This document shows, piece by piece, positions 46,272 through 54,935 of a stretch of 64,000 nt of DNA. The notes under the pieces are model-generated. The model had not been told where the DNA came from. It ran no database searches and was given only the letters and a program-made list of their open reading frames with translations. Source of the stretch: Metridium senile (taxonomy: Eukaryota; Cnidaria; Anthozoa; Actiniaria; Metridiidae); the NCBI GenBank assembly GCA_949775045.1, contig OX459097.1, positions 19,937,177-20,001,176 on the forward strand, in the 5' to 3' direction. Made by a program: the position numbers and the translations under genes. The first letter of the stretch is position 1. Each line of letters begins with the position of its first letter.

Positions 46272-46306
46272 GTAACCTTAAAGGTTTTATCGCGAACCGG
46301 TAAACG

Positions 46307-46516
46307 ATGTCACAAGTGAAAGAGACTTTATTGAAAGAACTTGGTAGATTAACAAAGGCTGTAGAAAACGATGAATTTTCCGAGGATGACCTTGAACATC
46401 TACTCGACTTTGTAATGGATAAGACGCATCCTACACTTGGTCAAGAGTGGCTTAAGTACATGTTTACAGGTTGGTGGTTCTACGAGGGTCGCAAAAATGA
46501 AAACCAAAGTGTGTAA
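46307..46516 (+). CDS. Small acidic hypothetical protein
   Basis: 69 residues, acidic in the first two thirds (VENDEFSEDDLEHLLDF) with a W-rich end (QEWLKYMFTGWWFYEGR). It is mostly helical. It lies between TFIIB and the helicase on the same strand, 43 nt before the helicase. Not recognised. Confidence 0.55.
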   Translation: MSQVKETLLKELGRLTKAVENDEFSEDDLEHLLDFVMDKTHPTLGQEWLKYMFTGWWFYEGRKNENQSV

Positions 46517-46559
46517 AAAAATGACGTTTGATTGAAAAATATAAGATCATAAAACCAAA

Positions 46560-47939
46560 ATGGCTTTTGTTCTTACCTTAAGTGAATTATCAAGCAAAGA
46601 TCGTCGTCAAATTCTTCATCGGTTTACTGTGCAACCCGCTGCCACGCAATATAATCCCAATCCTCCGAAATATTATTGCTTTCGAATAGATAAAGCAGAT
46701 GATTCGTTGTACCTTCCCTTAGGGACGTGGCAAGATTATTACACTCCAAGCTCTGGTTTTCCAAATGGAGAATCTTCTGACTTTCCGAGGGTTGACAAAG
46801 ACGTTAAATTCACCGGAAAACTTCTCACCGCCGAGACAGATCCATCGGGAAGGGGTCGAGACCAAAATGTTGTTGCCGCACAAGCGCTGAAGCGTCTTGA
46901 GTCCACAGGGTCTGTTTTCATCGCGGCTCATACAGGACACGGTAAATCAGCACTTGCTGTATATCTTAGCCTAACACTCGGGTTGAAGACTGTGGTTGTG
47001 TGCCATTTCGACATGGTAAGACGACAGTGGCCCGGTGAATATGCAACTTTCAGCGATAACCGCGTTACCACCCAATTTTTAACGGGGAAGAACTGTAAAC
47101 TCGACCCCAATGCGGATGTGTACATTGTCGGTGTTCAAAAGGCGTCAATGATGAGCGCTGAAGATTTTATAACGATCGGTACCGTTATAATCGACGAGGC
47201 GCATATATCAACCGTGGCGGCTTTTACCAAAGCTTTGTTGAAGTTTCAACCCAGATACCTCATTGGACTAAGCGCAACGCCAGATCGCGCCGATGGCCTC
47301 GATTCGTTGTTGACTCATTACTTCGGTACACAAAAAGAATTTATCATTAGGCGAGAGGTTAAAAACTTTGTCGTTTACAAGCTTCAAACGCCGTTTAAAC
47401 CGGAAATAAGTTACACTGTTGTGCGCGGAAAAACGGTTCCAAATTGGAATGCGATTATCAACAGTATAGAAGAAAATCCAAAGAGACACGAACTCATTGC
47501 AAAACTCGCGATGGAATATCCTGATGAAAAGATCATTATTCTGTGTCAACGAAACGTGTCGGCGAGTGGAATTTATGAGATTCTAAAAGAGAAAGCAGAA
47601 GACGTTGGACTCTTAATCGGATCGACCAAAACATACGACAAAACCAAACGCATACTAGTCGCGGGTTATAAAAAATGCGGGACGGGATTTAACGACAGTA
47701 CGCTTACAATGGCAATTATTGCTAGCGATACTAAAGACGTTAGGCAATATGAAGGGCGTATTAGAACGATAAACAATAAAATATTTCACTTAGTCGACGA
47801 TTATAGGACCTTTGAAAAACACTGGAAACTTTGCGAGGAGTGGTATCGTCAGAAAGGCGCTACATTTGAAACGATTAACACCAAACCCTCAGCAAAAAGT
47901 AAAACCCTCGGAAAAACCAAGTCTTTCTTAAAACGTTAA
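46560..47939 (+). CDS. SF2 DNA helicase, A18-like
   Basis: 459 residues. Walker A is HTGHGKSAL (about 123-131), Walker B IIDEAHIS (about 208-215) and motif III GLSATPDR (about 236-243). The C-terminal motif VI is QYEGRIRT (about 396). The size and the order fit the A18-like transcript-release and DNA helicases of large DNA viruses, related to phage UvsW. The N-terminal 110 residues are a separate domain with the conserved YYCFRIDK region. It acts in the cytoplasmic viral transcription cycle. Confidence 0.82.
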   Translation: MAFVLTLSELSSKDRRQILHRFTVQPAATQYNPNPPKYYCFRIDKADDSLYLPLGTWQDYYTPSSGFPNGESSDFPRVDKDVKFTGKLLTAETDPSGRGRDQNVVAAQALKRLESTGSVFIAAHTGHGKSALAVYLSLTLGLKTVVVCHFDMVRRQWPGEYATFSDNRVTTQFLTGKNCKLDPNADVYIVGVQKASMMSAEDFITIGTVIIDEAHISTVAAFTKALLKFQPRYLIGLSATPDRADGLDSLLTHYFGTQKEFIIRREVKNFVVYKLQTPFKPEISYTVVRGKTVPNWNAIINSIEENPKRHELIAKLAMEYPDEKIIILCQRNVSASGIYEILKEKAEDVGLLIGSTKTYDKTKRILVAGYKKCGTGFNDSTLTMAIIASDTKDVRQYEGRIRTINNKIFHLVDDYRTFEKHWKLCEEWYRQKGATFETINTKPSAKSKTLGKTKSFLKR

Positions 47940-47958
47940 CTCGCGCTCGATTTGTGTT

Positions 47959-47982
47959 TTTTTTATTCGAACGAATAAAAAA
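47959..47982. terminator. Hairpin after the helicase gene
   Basis: An 11-bp perfect stem (TTTTTTATTCG and CGAATAAAAAA) with a 2-nt centre, 20 nt past the stop codon. Almost a full palindrome. Confidence 0.5.
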
Positions 47983-48012
47983 TTTTGAACAAATAAATTT
48001 GTTAAAATCGAT

Positions 48013-48327
48013 ATGAATACGCTTTACATATTGTTGTTTCTCGCGGTATGCGTGTGGTTAAGCTTTGGGTGTGGTTTAAGCGGTAAGTGTGGTGAGTGCG
48101 GTGAGTGCGGTGAGTGCGAACAGTACGAACCTCGCCAGATGGGCAGCCGTAGGTATTGGGGTTTTGGTCGTGAAAACGCATATGGATACTTAGATCACCA
48201 CGAAGAACACGGTAGGTGTTATCCCGCCAGTCAAACTGAACATAGTGGGTGCCTAAGCGGTTATCGACTTCACCAGAATATGTTCACAGGTCGCCCGGAG
48301 TGTTGTGTAAATGTTTCAAATTATTGA
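48013..48327 (+). CDS. Cysteine-rich exported or anchored protein
   Basis: 104 residues. The first 20 form a hydrophobic signal or anchor (LYILLFLAVCVWLSFGC). A tandem GKCGECGECGEC lies at about 24-35, then a part with paired cysteines (EHGRCYPASQ; HSGCLSGY; PECCVN). It is probably secreted or set in the membrane with several disulfides. Function unknown. Confidence 0.65.
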   Translation: MNTLYILLFLAVCVWLSFGCGLSGKCGECGECGECEQYEPRQMGSRRYWGFGRENAYGYLDHHEEHGRCYPASQTEHSGCLSGYRLHQNMFTGRPECCVNVSNY

Positions 48328-48634
48328 AAGATGTTTTCAAAAACGGTAATTTGGAAAATTCACAATTTGAATTTTACTTTTGTGACTTATCAAAAAGTTT
48401 TTAGGTGTAAATAAGAAAGTATAAAGTAGACACACCTTTTTTTTAGATTTTGATTTTTTTTTGTTGAGAAGTAATTTTGATTTTTTTGAAAATCCGTTTT
48501 TCAAAGGTTATGAACTTTTCTCACCCGTTTCGAGTGAGAAATTTTTTTCAGTAAAATCACCGTCTTCAAACTCTATTGAAAAAAACTGAAAGTCTGGTGT
48601 AGAATTCAGCACGTAACGTAACTAGATATAGATT
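48328..48634. other. 307-nt intergenic region with one hairpin
   Basis: AT-rich, with T runs and no reading frame. An 8-bp hairpin lies at 48517-48541 (TTTCTCAC and GTGAGAAA, loop CCGTTTCGA), of the same type as those at 39713 and 53014. It probably holds the end of the previous transcript and the promoter of the polymerase gene. Confidence 0.55.
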
Positions 48635-51600
48635 ATGTCAAACGTAGAGACTTCTGAGATGCCGTCCGAGACTTTTTCCGCGATCGACAAAAAGATGTGG
48701 TACGCGAGTCGAGCTTTCATACGACATCACGGACCGGTCGCTATGCATCTTAGTAGTTTTGACGCTGCTGTAAACGAACTCATTCCAGGTATCATCGAGG
48801 ATAAGGGAACACTTACAGTCGTTCACAACAACAAAACGCACAGAGTCACATTTTCAAACGTGCACTACCAACGTCCTTCACATAAAGAAGTTAACGAGGA
48901 TATCATTAAAACTACACCAAAATTGTGTACGGATCGTAAGATGAGTTACACGGCGTCTATGTACGTTGACATTACTTACGAAGGTCCCGAAGATCAGACC
49001 AATGTATACAAAAAGAAGTACATTGGCGAGATTCCGGTCATGGTCAAATCCGAGTTGTGCAACCTTTATCACATTTCTAACGACAAGAAAAAGCTTGCCG
49101 CTCTTCACGAAGATGTACTTGACGATGGCGGTTACTTCATCATCAAAGGTTCGTCTAAAGTTTTGGTGCCGCAAGTTCGCCCAGCTCACAACCTGATACA
49201 CACATATCTCGGTAAGGGAACGGCTAGACCTGGTATGCCCAAGTTTAGTCTTTATTCTGAGACTCGCTCAGGTAGTTCTAGTTCTCACACGACGACCACC
49301 AAAGTCGGTATCATTGCCAAAAGTGGGTTGATTCACGTTGAGGTTCCCTACATCGACACAGCCGCCATTCCTCTCGGAATTGTGTTTAGCGCTTTTGGCG
49401 TGACAGAAATGGCAGACATCGCTAATTACATTTTTCCTCCAGAGTGGATCGCGGCTCCACCATCACCCGCTCATAAGAAAATGGTGATGATGTTGGTCAA
49501 GTCGCTCGAGCAAAGTTTTTTGTGTGATTCACAAGAAGTGGCGCTCAATTACATCGGGCGTCGTGGAAAGAAATTCGCGCAAAAGAAATTGGACGGTGAT
49601 ATGGAAGAAGAGGCAAGCGATGCATCCGTGTCGTATGCCTCTTATCTTTTGTCAAACGAGTTTTTACCACACATAGGTGCGGGTCAAGAGTTTTCCGCAG
49701 CCAAGTGCGCGTTTTTGGGTTATATGACTCAAAAATTGTTGTTGACGTATGCAGAGCTTCGTCCTGTGAGCGACAGAGATCACTTTGCGTTGAAGCGTAT
49801 TCACACGTCTGGAATGTTACTTGCGAACCAATTCTCTGTCGCATTTCGACAACTCATCAACCGCATCACAACCCTCATCGAGAAAGATGCTCAAAACCGC
49901 ATTCCAATAAATGTTGCATCGTATATCACCGCACCGTATATAATTAGCAGTAGTCTCTCATCGGCTTTATCGTGTAATAAATGGGGAAGTCGAGGGCAAA
50001 CGCAAGGTATTTCACAAACTCTTGACGCGTTTAACAGGTGCGCTCAACTTTGTTTCCTTCGAAAGTTCATAATTCCAATGAGCAACGAGGGAGGCAAGAT
50101 TGAAGCACCTCGTCACGTTCAAGGTTCACAGTGGCGTATCAGTTGCCCTTACTCTACCCCCGAGGGAAAGAAAGTCGGTTTGGTACAAGGTTTTGCCATG
50201 GCGGGATATGTGACCGCGGGATGTGATCCCGAACCCGCCATTCAATTCTTAGACGATATGGACATAGTTTCGATGGACGAAATTGAAAACCCTTCAGATT
50301 TTCTTCGTTATACACGCATTTTTATCAACGGCGCTCCGCGGGGATATACACACTACCCGAACGAGATCGTAAATCAACTTCGCGATCTTCGTCGTAACAG
50401 TTCGTTACATCTCGAGGTATCAGTGGCCTTTGACACCAAAGACAATGAGATTCGCATCGCAACCGATCCCGGAAGGTCGGCTAGCGCTGTGGCTATAGCA
50501 CCGCGTGGTCAACTTCGTTTAACAGAGAAAATTCTCGATGAAATTAGCGAAGGGTTGTGGGACACTGACACAAGTTCGAGTTGGACGAACTTGGTCGAGC
50601 GTGGGTTTGTTGAGATTCTTAGCAAAGATGAAGAGGAAGAGATGATTGTTGCAATCTATCCAAGCGACCTTGAACACATGCAACCGTCAAAACGTATTCA
50701 ATATACTCACTGTGAGTTATCTCCAGATATGATCGAGGGTGCCGGTGTTAGTACCTCTCCTCATAATCACAGAAATCAAGCTCCTCGAAATATCTATCAG
50801 GAGGCGATGTCTCATCAAGCTATCGGTATTCACGCTAATTCTCAGTTTGGTCGCCGTGGAAAATGGCATGTTATGGATTATCCACAAAAGCCCATTGTTT
50901 CAACGAGAATTAGTCGCGAACTTGGCTTTGACACGATGGGTATGGGACAGAACGCAATGGTAGCCATCATTCCTTGGTACGGTATGAACCAAGAAGATTC
51001 GATTATCATGAGCGAGGCGTCTATCAATCGAGGGTTTATGAATTCGACAACATACATTGCATATAACGGCACCCTAAGCATGATTCAGGCGCCAAATGTA
51101 GAAAGATACGAGTCGTTTGAGATACCGTCGCCTGAAGATTGTAACGACTTCAAAGGTTATGCCGGTAAACTCATAAAAGATGAACACTACGTTTATGTTC
51201 CAAAGGGAACTGTGGTTCAAAAAGACGATATTCTCATCGGTATGGTCGTAACGGGTACACCGGAGAATAACATCTTCAGCAAAAAGAAAACGAATGTCAG
51301 TGTGAGATATGATCAGAAATGGCCAGGAACCGTTCACTCTGTTCAATTTGGTTTTGACGGTGATGGTTATAGATATATTCACTTGGTCGTGGCGCAAAAA
51401 CGTAAACCGATTATGGGCGACAAATTCGCCGCTCGTCACGGTCAAAAAGGTACTGTCGGTGCCATCCTTCCACCAGAGGAGATGCCTTTTCTAAAGGATG
51501 AGGGATATACACCCGATATTCTCGTGAACCCATTAGCCTTTCCAAGTCGAATGACGATCGGTATGCTGATCGAAGCTATTGTAGGTGTGGCGTTAACAGG

Positions 51601-52276
51601 AAGCGCGCTTAAGTGCCCCGAGTACAACGCGCCGCTGTGTTTAGACGGACAAGAACGCAAAGGTTGTACTACGACAGACGACTGGGTCGCAAAGTCAGAG
51701 TACGTTCCTGGGTTTGACCCGAAAAAAGATTACGACACTGAACTTGACGGTGATGGTACACCATGGGACAAGAGTTTTTCTTTGCAACGTGTGTTTGATG
51801 CGATTAAGAAGATGGGCATCAATGAGTTTTCAGAAAGGACAGTGATCAATCCCAAAACGGGTAAGGAGTTACCCACGCTCATCTTCAATAGTGTGGTGTA
51901 TTATCAACGACTCAAACACATGGTTGTTGACAAAATACACGGTAGAGCTCGCGGAACGATTCACGCGCTCCATCGTCAACCCGCTGAAGGTCGCAAGAAG
52001 GGTGGTGGCTTCAGGATAGGACACATGGAAAGAGATTGTATGTTGGGTCAAGGTCTTCCAGATATGACCGCGGACAGATTATTTCATCAATCAGATGCAT
52101 ACCGCTTGCCTGTTTGTACTATTTGCGGTCTTCAAGCGATCGACGTCGAGGGTCGTTTGGAATGTCGGGTATGCAACACTTCTGAATGTTGCATGGTGCC
52201 AATTCCATTCGGTACTAAGCTCATGAATCAAGAGTTTAGCGCGATGAACCTCGTCCCAAGACTTATAACCCATTAA
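48635..52276 (+). CDS. rpb2: DNA-directed RNA polymerase subunit 2 (RPB2-like)
   Basis: 1213 residues, full length for the family. Typical motifs: GGYFIIKGSSKVLVPQ near 165, the DFD-like lobe region RPVSDRDHFALKRI near 380, AHGSQ-type fork region APRHVQGSQWRISCP near 493, the active-site NQEDSIIMSEASINRGF near 788, the hybrid-binding GDKFAARHGQKGT near 927, and the C-terminal zinc ribbon C-x2-C...C-x2-C near 1160-1180 (CTICG, CRVC). It ends near the anchor NLVPRLITH. It is the second-largest subunit of the viral RNA polymerase; the largest is outside this window. Confidence 0.93.
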   Translation: MSNVETSEMPSETFSAIDKKMWYASRAFIRHHGPVAMHLSSFDAAVNELIPGIIEDKGTLTVVHNNKTHRVTFSNVHYQRPSHKEVNEDIIKTTPKLCTDRKMSYTASMYVDITYEGPEDQTNVYKKKYIGEIPVMVKSELCNLYHISNDKKKLAALHEDVLDDGGYFIIKGSSKVLVPQVRPAHNLIHTYLGKGTARPGMPKFSLYSETRSGSSSSHTTTTKVGIIAKSGLIHVEVPYIDTAAIPLGIVFSAFGVTEMADIANYIFPPEWIAAPPSPAHKKMVMMLVKSLEQSFLCDSQEVALNYIGRRGKKFAQKKLDGDMEEEASDASVSYASYLLSNEFLPHIGAGQEFSAAKCAFLGYMTQKLLLTYAELRPVSDRDHFALKRIHTSGMLLANQFSVAFRQLINRITTLIEKDAQNRIPINVASYITAPYIISSSLSSALSCNKWGSRGQTQGISQTLDAFNRCAQLCFLRKFIIPMSNEGGKIEAPRHVQGSQWRISCPYSTPEGKKVGLVQGFAMAGYVTAGCDPEPAIQFLDDMDIVSMDEIENPSDFLRYTRIFINGAPRGYTHYPNEIVNQLRDLRRNSSLHLEVSVAFDTKDNEIRIATDPGRSASAVAIAPRGQLRLTEKILDEISEGLWDTDTSSSWTNLVERGFVEILSKDEEEEMIVAIYPSDLEHMQPSKRIQYTHCELSPDMIEGAGVSTSPHNHRNQAPRNIYQEAMSHQAIGIHANSQFGRRGKWHVMDYPQKPIVSTRISRELGFDTMGMGQNAMVAIIPWYGMNQEDSIIMSEASINRGFMNSTTYIAYNGTLSMIQAPNVERYESFEIPSPEDCNDFKGYAGKLIKDEHYVYVPKGTVVQKDDILIGMVVTGTPENNIFSKKKTNVSVRYDQKWPGTVHSVQFGFDGDGYRYIHLVVAQKRKPIMGDKFAARHGQKGTVGAILPPEEMPFLKDEGYTPDILVNPLAFPSRMTIGMLIEAIVGVALTGSALKCPEYNAPLCLDGQERKGCTTTDDWVAKSEYVPGFDPKKDYDTELDGDGTPWDKSFSLQRVFDAIKKMGINEFSERTVINPKTGKELPTLIFNSVVYYQRLKHMVVDKIHGRARGTIHALHRQPAEGRKKGGGFRIGHMERDCMLGQGLPDMTADRLFHQSDAYRLPVCTICGLQAIDVEGRLECRVCNTSECCMVPIPFGTKLMNQEFSAMNLVPRLITH

Positions 52277-52293
52277 CGTGACATCCTTTGTTT

Positions 52294-52317
52294 TTCCTCA
52301 CCTAAACAGGTGGGGAA
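52294..52317. terminator. Hairpin after the RPB2 gene
   Basis: A 10-bp stem with one G-U pair (TTCCTCACCT and AGGTGGGGAA), loop AAAC, 17 nt past the stop codon. Confidence 0.5.
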
Positions 52318-52369
52318 TTAAAAGTGGTATTTAACTACTTTTGTCGATGATTAAATTGAACCGTCGACA

Positions 52370-52954
52370 ATGTGTAAATTTGTTGATTTTCAAATCATTC
52401 ACTGGACCTCTTTTGAAAACTTTGCTCGCGTGATGACCACAGGAGCGTTGCTCACGAACAAAAACCTTCAAGGTGTTCTTAATGTTTCATATAGACAGGG
52501 GAGAAGAGGTCGAACGCTTGGAGATAGCAGAGCCTCGTTGGAAGATGTAAACTTCTTCAAGTACCTCGACGAGGCTAAAGGTGTGTACTTGCGTTTTGGT
52601 ACCAAAACGCAACCTCTCACCGAAGTTCAGGACGACTTGGCGTTGGTATTTTCGTCGAAAATATTACAAGAATATGACTGGATCTTGAACACGGTGGAAA
52701 ACAACGGGTTTTACATAGGTGAAGAACGCGAGGTGAGAGAATCACCCTTCTCAGGTATGTTAGGTGCTACTTTGACTTCTGATTCTATTGATATGTTATT
52801 TGATATTGATTTCGACCCAAATTGGGCAGAACTTGTGATAAAGTCAGACGTGTGTCTTTCTTACCTAGATAGAGTATTGGTTGGTAAGAATGGTGCAAAC
52901 CCGTGTTACGAGCTTTACCCAGGTGTAGAAGTTAAACCCTTCACCGGTAAGTAA
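52370..52954 (+). CDS. Hypothetical protein, weakly ADP-ribosyltransferase-like
   Basis: 194 residues. The opening IIHWTSFENFARVMTTGALL resembles the H-x-T-x2-N-x2-x-I/L-x2-G-x-L element of DarT/PARP-type ADP-ribosyltransferases. A glutamate is kept in NWAELVIKSDVCLSYLDRVLV near 152, as in the catalytic end of that fold. The middle has KGVYLRFGTKTQ and DDLALVFSSKIL. I see no proven motif of the family and give the resemblance as inference. It is downstream of RPB2 in the same direction, and converges on the HAD-like gene. Confidence 0.45.
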   Translation: MCKFVDFQIIHWTSFENFARVMTTGALLTNKNLQGVLNVSYRQGRRGRTLGDSRASLEDVNFFKYLDEAKGVYLRFGTKTQPLTEVQDDLALVFSSKILQEYDWILNTVENNGFYIGEEREVRESPFSGMLGATLTSDSIDMLFDIDFDPNWAELVIKSDVCLSYLDRVLVGKNGANPCYELYPGVEVKPFTGK

Positions 52955-53013
52955 AATAATATTTGTCGTTAAATAGAAGGTGGGGTGCCACAGACTATGT
53001 TAGAAAACTCCTA

Positions 53014-53040
53014 ACTTCTCACTCGTTACAAGTGAGAAGT
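53014..53040. terminator. Hairpin shared by convergent genes
   Basis: A perfect 10-bp stem (ACTTCTCACT and AGTGAGAAGT) with the loop CGTTACA. It is 60 nt after the ART-like gene and 13 nt before the 3' end of the HAD-like gene. Confidence 0.55.
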
Positions 53041-53052
53041 AATTTGAGATTC

Positions 53053-53715
53053 TTAATCGGAAAGATGATTTTTGATGTATGGTATCGAATCAACGATGAC
53101 ATTTGAAACGACATTGTGTTTTACACCAAAGCATTGGCGCGTCTGTTCAAATGCATCCATAACTTCATCTTCACTTCGGTTAATTTTGCGAGATACCCAC
53201 GATAACCGTGGAAAAACATTGGGTATCATACTCGGTTTTAAACTTGTAATAACTTGATGCGCTTTACTATGGGGTAAAGAGTTCCACATATGAACATTGA
53301 CGGGTAGATCGTCTGCTAAAACTAGCTCACCCTCGTTCGTTACCTTTTGTAACACATGGTATGCATCTCGTTTACCTTTTGTGTTACTCAACTTCCAACC
53401 AAAACCAAATGCTCTGGTCATACGTTCTCGCGCACCAGGATCTAAAACCGCGCATAACAAATTATGCGGTTTAAAAAGTTTTTTTAACGCTACCTCCATT
53501 TCTTCGTACCAACTACCGTCTGTAACGATTACTACAGGAATTTGGTGCAACTCGATGGTCTTAAGGGCGTTATAAACATCTTTTTCGTGACCTACTATAG
53601 GTTTATGTTTATGAGATAAGATGGTCCCGTGAATGTCTAACACCATCAACAAAGGAATATTAGAATAGAGTCGCTCAAGAAGATCTTTTGTTACGGACTT
53701 TCCACCGATGATCAT
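53053..53715 (-). CDS. HAD-superfamily-like protein with an altered first motif
   Basis: 220 residues. Motif I is VLDIHGTIL (Asp27, with His29 where phosphatases have a second Asp). Motif II is VIVTDGSW near 65, a possible Lys is in NTKGKRDAY, and motif IV is VLADDLPVN near 138. The order fits the HAD fold. Most phosphatases of the DxDGT type need the second aspartate as acid/base, so this one may have a different activity or be a binder. It lies alone on the minus strand between two plus-strand genes. Confidence 0.6.
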   Translation of the reverse strand: MIIGGKSVTKDLLERLYSNIPLLMVLDIHGTILSHKHKPIVGHEKDVYNALKTIELHQIPVVIVTDGSWYEEMEVALKKLFKPHNLLCAVLDPGARERMTRAFGFGWKLSNTKGKRDAYHVLQKVTNEGELVLADDLPVNVHMWNSLPHSKAHQVITSLKPSMIPNVFPRLSWVSRKINRSEDEVMDAFEQTRQCFGVKHNVVSNVIVDSIPYIKNHLSD

Positions 53716-53829
53716 ATTTGTTTATCCCGTGTAGATTTATTCCGTGTAAAGTAATAAATTTAACACAAAATTGCAATATCACCGTCCCCGTAGAGTGCTT
53801 AAAAATAAACATGTCGTTTTACAGAAGCC

Positions 53830-54066
53830 ATGCAGATTTTTGTAAAAACCCTCACTGGTAAGACCGTCACTTTAGACGTTGAATCGGCTGACACTATCAA
53901 ATTAATAAAAGAGAAAATTCAAGATAAGGAAGGTGTTCCTCCCGATCAACAACGCTTGATTTTTGCAGGAAAGCAGTTGGAAGATGATAGGTCTCTTTCC
54001 GACTACAACATTCAGAAAGAGAGTACTTTACATCTCGTGTTGAGATTAAGAGGTGGAAGAGTTTAG
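53830..54066 (+). CDS. Ubiquitin
   Basis: 78 residues: a ubiquitin monomer with all seven lysines expected for chain formation (6, 11, 27 as checked by position, 29, 33, 48, 63), ending in LRLRGG plus Arg-Val. The two extra residues after the glycine pair must be removed by a deubiquitinase before use. Changes from the animal consensus lie mainly at 12-24. It is a monomer, not a polyubiquitin, and intronless. The position of lysine 27 is the only one I consider uncertain by one residue. Confidence 0.93.
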   Translation: MQIFVKTLTGKTVTLDVESADTIKLIKEKIQDKEGVPPDQQRLIFAGKQLEDDRSLSDYNIQKESTLHLVLRLRGGRV

Positions 54067-54196
54067 ATCTTTAATTTTAGCCCGCGTTATTTTAGAGCTC
54101 GTCATTTTATGACTCGTTGTAAATCAATTCGCGTAAATAGTTAAAGTGGTAAAATCAAAATACTGTGAACGTTCAAAGTATTGATAAAGCGTTAAC

Positions 54197-54790
54197 ATGT
54201 TAGCCTTACAAGAAGAAAAAAGATGCGAAGAAGAAAATAAAAATGGCCGGTCTTTCAAAATTGTCGTTGACAAGATCACTCAATTTAAACAAGACATACC
54301 CATCTCCATATCCATCTCCGCACCCACCTCTGATGCCACTTCGTCTTTTACCAAACTTGAGGTGGAAAAATTAAGCAATTTAACTTTTGCCGGTAAAAAC
54401 CCCATGCAAGCCGCAAAGAAAGCCTTTACTCAAATTTGCAAGACATTTGGTAAAAGAGAATGTAAATATATATTTACCATCCAAGAAATTTTACCGGTCA
54501 CATCTGATAAGACCGGTAAAAACTTTATTTATAGCGGGATACGTCAATTAAAATTGTGTGCTAAAAACGAGTGTGATATGTTGACATCCACCGTACATTC
54601 TCATCGTTTACCCAAGTTAATAAAGCCTAAATTGTTGACGGCAAAATCGACAAAATTAAGGACGGTGAAATCGGCAGCGACAAAATCGACAGCGGCAATG
54701 GAAGCAGCGGCGTTATTGGCCGGTGTAATTAGCGAACCCAAACCTTTGTTTATCGCAAAAAAGACTGTTCCACCTCTGGTCGGGGAATAA
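54197..54790 (+). CDS. MC1-like DNA-binding protein
   Basis: 197 residues. The core (about 55-125) contains FAGKNPMQAAKKAFTQICK and FTIQEILPVTSDKTGKNFIY, the arrangement of the archaeal MC1 chromosomal protein fold that is also found in large DNA viruses: a GxxPxxAAxKA helix and a basic strand pair. The C-terminal part is rich in Lys/Thr/Ala and disordered. It may bend and compact DNA. There are 130 nt to the ubiquitin gene. Confidence 0.65.
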   Translation: MLALQEEKRCEEENKNGRSFKIVVDKITQFKQDIPISISISAPTSDATSSFTKLEVEKLSNLTFAGKNPMQAAKKAFTQICKTFGKRECKYIFTIQEILPVTSDKTGKNFIYSGIRQLKLCAKNECDMLTSTVHSHRLPKLIKPKLLTAKSTKLRTVKSAATKSTAAMEAAALLAGVISEPKPLFIAKKTVPPLVGE

Positions 54791-54835
54791 ATATAAATAT
54801 AAACATAAACATCTAGTCGTTTTACTCATCCATGC

Positions 54836-54862
54836 TTTGTTTACTCGCAACGAGTGAACAAA
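54836..54862. terminator. Hairpin after the MC1-like gene
   Basis: A 12-bp stem with one G-U pair (TTTGTTTACTCG and CGAGTGAACAAA), loop CAA, about 45 nt past the stop codon. Confidence 0.5.
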
Positions 54863-54902
54863 ATATCGTTTGTTCAAATATTCGCAATTAAGGCTAAAGA
54901 CA

Positions 54903-54928
54903 ACACCGCTTTTGAACAAAAGCGGTGT
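54903..54928 (+). promoter_or_regulatory. Leader hairpin before the SLATT gene
   Basis: A perfect 11-bp stem (ACACCGCTTTT and AAAAGCGGTGT) with loop GAAC, 7 nt before the ATG at 54936. Its place at the start codon differs from the other hairpins, so it may affect translation or be part of the promoter. Confidence 0.4.
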
Positions 54929-54935
54929 CTTCAAA

